A stretch of 64,000 nucleotides of DNA from Streptomyces sp. H27-H1 (GTDB taxonomy: Bacteria; Actinomycetota; Actinomycetes; Streptomycetales; Streptomycetaceae), in contig NZ_JAPNLJ010000030.1 of the NCBI RefSeq assembly GCF_026627445.1, positions 1-64,000 of the forward strand. Reading direction: 5' to 3'. The notes below the pieces were generated by a model. That model did not search any database. It was not told the DNA's origin and saw nothing but the letters and a program-made list of their open reading frames with translations. Shown here piece after piece: positions 60,193 through 64,000 of the stretch. A program made the translations under genes and the position numbers. How positions within the stretch are numbered: the first letter of the stretch is position 1; every line of letters starts with the position of its first letter.

Positions 60193-60972
60193 TCAGGCGT
60201 GCACGTGCAGTCCGAAACCCTTGCGGCCCGTGGGCTCCAGTCCCTCCTTCAGGTGCAGCGAGGGAATCTCGTAGTCGCCGGAGTTCTGCCGCCGGAACGG
60301 GATCGGTTCGGTCGACTCCAGTGTGAGCAGGCGCTCTTGCCAGGCCTTGGCCACGTCCGCGTAGTCCTCGTCCGACATCCGGTCGGTGCCGTACTGCACG
60401 AACGGCGGCAGCACCTCGATGCCCGGGTAGTAGAGGATGCCGTGGTGGATCGGGAACAGCAGGTCGTCGATGGGGCCGTTGATGCCGCGGGCGGCGTAGT
60501 GCGACTCCGGGCCTCCGGCGGTCACCGACAGCAGGGCCCTGCGGCCCGCGAGGGTGCCTTCACCGAAGCGGTCGCCGTACTTGGTGTCGCTGTGCTCGCC
60601 GACACCGTAAGCGAAGTGGTAGGTGAACACCCGGTCCACCCAGCCCTTGAGGATCGCGGGCATCGTGTACCACCACAGCGGGAACTGGAAGATGACCGTA
60701 TCGGCCCACAGCAGCTTCTCCTGCTCCGCGAGGACGTCCGGGGTGAGCGTCCCGGCGTCGAAGGCCCGGCCCGAGTCCAGGGCGACCTTCAAGGGGCTGG
60801 AGGCCTCGGAGCCGTAGTCCGTGGCGTCCACGACGGCCTTCCAGTTCATCGCGTACAGATCGCTCACCCGCACCTCGTGCCCGGCGGCCTCCAAGGTGGT
60901 GACGGCGAGGTCCTTCAGTGAGCTGTTGAGCGACTTCGGCTCGGGGTGGGCGTAGACGATGAGCGTCTTCAT
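60193..60972 (-). CDS. Flavodoxin-fold NAD(P)H dehydrogenase (quinone)
   Basis: 259 aa from ATG 60972 with an AAGGAG site. The N-terminus LIVYAHPEPKSLNSSL is the FMN phosphate loop of the NQO1/MdaB/KefF type; 'FQFPLWWYTMPAILKGWVDR' and VTAGGPESHYA follow. It reduces quinones or related electrophiles by two electrons. It is divergent from an MmyB-like regulator with a palindrome between them, so the two are likely linked. Confidence 0.92.
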   Translation of the reverse strand: MKTLIVYAHPEPKSLNSSLKDLAVTTLEAAGHEVRVSDLYAMNWKAVVDATDYGSEASSPLKVALDSGRAFDAGTLTPDVLAEQEKLLWADTVIFQFPLWWYTMPAILKGWVDRVFTYHFAYGVGEHSDTKYGDRFGEGTLAGRRALLSVTAGGPESHYAARGINGPIDDLLFPIHHGILYYPGIEVLPPFVQYGTDRMSDEDYADVAKAWQERLLTLESTEPIPFRRQNSGDYEIPSLHLKEGLEPTGRKGFGLHVHA

Positions 60973-61058
60973 GGGGACTCCTTCGGATCGGATGCCTTGA
61001 TCCTGGGGCCCTCGGCGCCCGGTGTTCAGGGGCGCTCCTTCCATCGGACGGGGCTTCC

Positions 61059-61075
61059 TGGTACTGGCAGTACCA
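61059..61075. promoter_or_regulatory. 17-bp operator between quinone oxidoreductase and regulator genes
   Basis: TGGTACTG-N-CAGTACCA is a perfect palindrome, 86 bp from the oxidoreductase start and 35 bp before the regulator ATG. The site is well placed to control both divergent genes. Confidence 0.65.
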
Positions 61076-61110
61076 CCTTCACGGGCCCGGGCGAGGCCAT
61101 ACTGGGCGAC

Positions 61111-61986
61111 ATGGACGATCTTGCGGGCTTCCTGCGGACCCGGCGCTCCCGGGTCGACCCTGTGGCCGTCGGCATCCCCACGGACAGCCGCCGCCGGGTC
61201 GAAGGCCTGCGCCGCGAAGAGGTCGCGCACCTGTCCGGGGTCAGCGTCGACTACTACGTGCGTCTGGAGCAGGGCCGCGCGACCCAGCCCTCCGAGCAGG
61301 TCCTCGACGCACTCGCCCGCGTCCTCGGCCTGGACGTGACCGAACGCGGGCACCTCTACCGGCTCGCCCGGCAGCGCCGCCGACGTGCGAAGGCGCCGGG
61401 CGGCCGGGTCCGGCCGGAGCTGCTGCGCGTCCTCGCGCTGGTCGCCGACGCACCTGCGCTGATCATGGACCACCGACTGGACGCGCTCGCCGGGAACCGC
61501 ATGGCCGGACTCCTCTTCGGCCGGCCGATGCCGGGCCTGAACATCGCCCGGCACATGTTCCTGGAGGAGGCCGAGTCCGGCCTCTACGCGGATTGGGAGA
61601 CGTGCACCCTCGATGTCGTCGGGCACCTGCGCCTGGCCGCCGGCCAATACCCCGAGGATCCCCGCCTGGCCGCGCTCATCGGCGAGCTGGCGATGGGCAG
61701 CGAGCGGTTCCGCCGCCTCTGGGCCCGTGCGGACGTGCGCGCCCGCACCCATGGACGCAAGGCGTTCCGCCACCCGTTGGTCGGACTGCTGGAACTGCAC
61801 CAGGAGAACTTCGCGCTGCCGAACGAATCGGGCATGGAGCTGCTGGTGTTCTCCGCGGCCCCCGACAGCCCCGCCGAGGACGGGCTGCGCCTGCTCGCGG
61901 GCCTCGGCGCAGACAGCGCCGAGGGCGAGGGCGAGGGCGACGCCGAGGGCGGGCGTCCGACGATGGACGCCCGGGTACGCGAATAG
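61111..61986 (+). CDS. Helix-turn-helix regulator with MmyB-like ligand domain
   Basis: 291 aa from ATG 61111. XRE-type HTH at the N-terminus: 'FLRTRRSRVDPVAVGIP', 'RRVEGLRREEVAHLSGVSVD' and 'YYVRLEQGR', the MmyB-family opening. The MmyB ligand-binding (PAS-like) domain spans ~100-270, with 'APALIMDHRLDALAGNRMA' and a late 'RKAFRHPLVGLLELHQENF'. The tail is Glu/Gly-rich. Regulators of this kind often control an adjacent divergent oxidoreductase, as here. Ligand unknown; a fatty acid is known for some. Confidence 0.9.
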   Translation: MDDLAGFLRTRRSRVDPVAVGIPTDSRRRVEGLRREEVAHLSGVSVDYYVRLEQGRATQPSEQVLDALARVLGLDVTERGHLYRLARQRRRRAKAPGGRVRPELLRVLALVADAPALIMDHRLDALAGNRMAGLLFGRPMPGLNIARHMFLEEAESGLYADWETCTLDVVGHLRLAAGQYPEDPRLAALIGELAMGSERFRRLWARADVRARTHGRKAFRHPLVGLLELHQENFALPNESGMELLVFSAAPDSPAEDGLRLLAGLGADSAEGEGEGDAEGGRPTMDARVRE

Positions 61987-62043
61987 CCGGACGGGACACG
62001 CCCACCGACGGAGCCGGGGCCGGGGCCGTACAGGCCCGGCGCC

Positions 62044-62772
62044 CTACGGTGCGAGCACGTCCAGTTCCTCCAGCGCGCCCGTCGCGATCTGCCGTGTCAG
62101 CGCCTCGGCGCCGGCCGCGTCCCCCTCGCGTACGGCCTCGGCCACCCGCACGTGCAGGGTGACGGCCGCCGGGTCCGGATCGTGGAACATCACCGCGTGC
62201 TGGGTGCGCCCGGTCAGGACCTCGGCGACGACATCGCCGAGGCGCGCGAACATCTCGTTGCCGGAGGCGTTGAGCACGGTCCGGTGGAAGGCGATGTCGT
62301 GGTGGAGGTACCCGTCGAGCTGGTGGCCGCGTGAGGTGCGGACCATGCCCAGGGCCGCCTCGGTGAGTTCGGCGCACTGCTCCGGGGTGGCCCGGAGGGC
62401 CGCGAGTCCGGCCGCGACCGGTTCGACGGCCGAGCGGAGCACGGTGAGGGAGCGCAGCTGACGGGGGCGGTCCGTGCCGGCGAGGCGCCAGCGGATGACG
62501 CGCGGGTCGTAGACGTTCCATTGCCCGGTGGGGCGGACGGTGACGCCGACCCGGCGGCGGGACTCGACCAGTTGCATCGATTCCAGTACGCGGACCACCT
62601 CGCGGACCACGGTCCGGGAGGCGTCGAAGCGTTCGGCGATCTCGTCGGTGCGCAGCACGCTGCCGGGCGGGTGCTCCCCCGCCGTGATCGCGAGGCCGAG
62701 GGTGTCCAGCACATGGGAGTGGAGCCCTTGGCCGCCCGGCCCGCCCGGTTCGCCCGGCCCTTCAGTGGTCAT
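62044..62772 (-). CDS. gntR: GntR/FadR-family (FCD) regulator of the gluconate locus
   Basis: 242 aa from ATG 62772. FadR-type N-terminal winged HTH ('VLRTDEIAERFDASRTVVRE' then 'LESMQLVESRRRVGVTVRP') and an FCD ligand domain with the metal-binding 'GYLHHDIAFHRTVLNASGNE' and a late 'HVRVAEAVREGDA'. It is divergent from the gluconokinase and permease genes, so gluconate or 6-phosphogluconate is the probable inducer. The symbol is by context. Confidence 0.88.
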   Translation of the reverse strand: MTTEGPGEPGGPGGQGLHSHVLDTLGLAITAGEHPPGSVLRTDEIAERFDASRTVVREVVRVLESMQLVESRRRVGVTVRPTGQWNVYDPRVIRWRLAGTDRPRQLRSLTVLRSAVEPVAAGLAALRATPEQCAELTEAALGMVRTSRGHQLDGYLHHDIAFHRTVLNASGNEMFARLGDVVAEVLTGRTQHAVMFHDPDPAAVTLHVRVAEAVREGDAAGAEALTRQIATGALEELDVLAP

Positions 62773-62841
62773 GGCGTAAGCGTACGGTGACTCCCCGATG
62801 GACAAAAAATATGACGTTTTGCCATGCACCTCTTGAATAAG

Positions 62842-62853
62842 TACTACGTAATA
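62842..62853. promoter_or_regulatory. Candidate GntR operator/promoter region of the gluconate operon
   Basis: TACTACGTAATA, an imperfect palindrome about TACGTA, lies in a strikingly AT-rich stretch (62790-62870) between the divergent gntR and gluconokinase genes. It is a likely site for the FCD-GntR protein, overlapping one or both promoters. Confidence 0.5.
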
Positions 62854-62916
62854 GGCTTCAGTAATGCCAGGTCCTAACGGGCCGAAGTCAACGAGGACAG
62901 CGAAACGAGGTGCGCG

Positions 62917-63432
62917 ATGACGCGCGTCATTGTGGTGATGGGCGTGGCCGGGACGGGAAAGACGACCGTGGGCCGGCTGCTCGCCGACGCGCTGACCCTC
63001 CCCTACGCGGAGGGCGACGCCTTCCACCCGCCGGCCAACGTCGCCAAGATGTCCGCCGGCATCCCCCTGGACGACACGGACCGCTGGCCCTGGCTGGACT
63101 CCATCGGCGAGTGGATGCGCAACCGGGCCGGTCTCAGCGGCGGGGTCATCGCGGCCTCCTCGCTCAAGCGGGCCTACCGCGACCGGCTGCGGGCCATCGC
63201 GCCGGGCACCGTCTTCGTCCACCTCACCGGCGAGCGGCCCCTGATCGAGGAGCGGATGGCGGCGCGCAAGGGCCACTTCATGCCCACCACGCTGCTGGAT
63301 TCGCAGTTCGCCACCCTCGAGCCGCTCCAAGCGGACGAACTCGGCGTCCTCGTCGACGTGTCCGGAGCCCCGCAGGAGATCACCGCTCGCGCGCTGGCCG
63401 CCCTGCGCCGCCTCCCGGCGCCGGTCACCTGA
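62917..63432 (+). CDS. gntK: Gluconokinase
   Basis: 171 aa from ATG 62917 (ACGAGG site). Shikimate-kinase-like P-loop GVAGTGKT (9-16), gluconokinase motifs 'YAEGDAFHPPANVAKMSAGI', 'PLDDTDRWPWLDSI' and 'AASSLKRAYRDRLR', and the late 'HFMPTTLLDSQFATLEP'. It phosphorylates gluconate to 6-phosphogluconate with ATP, feeding the pentose phosphate pathway. First gene of an operon with the gluconate permease. Confidence 0.95.
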   Translation: MTRVIVVMGVAGTGKTTVGRLLADALTLPYAEGDAFHPPANVAKMSAGIPLDDTDRWPWLDSIGEWMRNRAGLSGGVIAASSLKRAYRDRLRAIAPGTVFVHLTGERPLIEERMAARKGHFMPTTLLDSQFATLEPLQADELGVLVDVSGAPQEITARALAALRRLPAPVT

Positions 63433-63505
63433 CCGCGCAGGCCCACGACCACCCCCGCCCGCCCCCTCCTCCCCGTCCGGGAACGAGAACGAAGGAACCG
63501 TCACC

Positions 63506-64000
63506 GTGACCAGTCTCAGCGTCGAGACTCTGGCAGCGGCCGCCACCGAGCCGATCACCTCGGCCGGCAACACCCAGCTGGGCATAGCCGTCCTCGCGGG
63601 CATCGCCGTCATCGTCCTGCTCATCACCCGCCTCAAGCTGCACGCCTTCCTGGCGCTGACGCTCGGCTCGCTCGCCCTCGGGGTGTTCGCGGGCGCTCCA
63701 CTGGCCAAGACCATCTCCAGCTTCACCGCCGGACTCGGCGCCACCGTCGCAGGTGTCGGCGTACTGATCGCGCTGGGGGCGATCCTCGGCAAGCTGCTCG
63801 CCGACTCGGGCGGCGCGGACGAGATCGTGGACACCATCCTGGCGCGCGCCAAGGGCCGGGCCATGCCCTGGGCGATGGTGCTGATCGCCTCGGTGATCGG
63901 CCTCCCGCTCTTCTTCGAGGTCGGCATCGTGCTGCTGATCCCGGTGGTCCTGCTGGTGGCCAAGCGGGGCAACTACTCGCTCATGCGGATCGGCATCCCC
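63506..64000 (+). CDS. gntP: GntP-family gluconate:H+ symporter, N-terminal part (runs off right edge)
   Basis: At least 165 codons from GTG 63506 (GAAGGAA site), open to the last base. N-terminal membrane helices 'LGIAVLAGIAVIVLLITRLK', the GntP-type 'FTAGLGATVAGVGVLIALGA' and 'LGKLLADSGGADEIVDTILA', then 'LPLFFEVGIVLLIPVVLLVA'. With the kinase it takes up and activates gluconate. The remainder is outside the window. Confidence 0.93.
   Translation, partial: MTSLSVETLAAAATEPITSAGNTQLGIAVLAGIAVIVLLITRLKLHAFLALTLGSLALGVFAGAPLAKTISSFTAGLGATVAGVGVLIALGAILGKLLADSGGADEIVDTILARAKGRAMPWAMVLIASVIGLPLFFEVGIVLLIPVVLLVAKRGNYSLMRIGIP

Noticed and set aside
1..64000. tRNA, rRNA, CRISPR arrays and riboswitches
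   Set aside because: No cloverleaf with a T-loop, no rRNA-like stretch, no regularly spaced repeats and no recognisable aptamer were seen; a computed search could still find a tRNA.

Overview
The window looks like chromosomal DNA from a Streptomyces or a close relative. G+C is very high, with strong third-position G/C bias. GTG starts and 4-bp ATGA/GTGA overlaps are common, and one gene carries a TTA codon. The gene families are typical of the genus: DUF6126, DUF6158, SigB/SigF-type sigma factor, DinB/mycothiol-dependent proteins, secreted hydrolases with Sec signal peptides, and many GntR/TetR/LuxR regulators. I see no rRNA, tRNA or CRISPR array. About 54 protein genes look intact, several more are broken, and remnants of insertion elements are scattered among them. 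This suits an accessory chromosome arm rather than the core.

Layout. 0-1.2 kb: an IS5-type transposase start runs off the left edge, next to a PHP phosphoesterase gene whose end it may have altered. 1.3-6.1 kb: a repeat-rich membrane protein, then a tightly coupled run of DinB protein, secreted carboxylesterase and beta-lactamase-like serine hydrolase. 6.2-14.2 kb: two TetR-MFS efflux units, each with a clear palindromic operator, plus small Streptomyces proteins, an acetyltransferase, a 192-bp MITE-like element, a LysR regulator and a YunG-like gene with a TTA codon. 14.3-25 kb: an APH-fold kinase, a large secreted GH31/CBM32/ricin-lectin enzyme, a ClC channel, and a LuxR two-component system divergent from an MMPL exporter. 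25-29.2 kb: a glycine-betaine type ABC transporter and a stress sigma factor. 29.3-37.2 kb: a deleted MalY-type aminotransferase, a subtilisin, a CBM3-GH16 enzyme, a GH20 hexosaminidase divergent from its probable GntR regulator, a metalloprotease fragment and a second GntR gene.

37.3-43 kb holds two divergent IucA/IucC (NIS siderophore) synthetases followed by a methyltransferase and a BBE-type flavoenzyme. 43-50.4 kb holds a trypsin-like protease, an AEC transporter, a chimeric pseudogene, a second LuxR two-component system, an alpha/beta hydrolase and a membrane acyltransferase. 50.5-55.5 kb is the most unusual block: DUF350 membrane protein, a GNAT/ATP-grasp fusion, and an adenylation domain fused to a C-terminal membrane region. 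55.6-58 kb is an ABC exporter and VOC protein behind a MerR/SoxR-type promoter. 58.1-62 kb has an NAD-binding dehydrogenase, an orphan HflX-N domain and an NAD(P)H oxidoreductase divergent from an MmyB-like regulator. The window ends in a gluconate locus: GntR/FCD regulator, gluconokinase and a truncated GntP permease.

The main functional themes are sugar-polymer degradation (GH31, GH16, GH20), drug or toxin export (two MFS, MMPL, ABC), possible siderophore assembly, osmoprotection with a nearby stress sigma factor, and gluconate use. The best candidate for something undescribed is the DUF350 / GNAT-ATP-grasp / membrane-adenylase block. All functions are inferred from sequence recognition alone.
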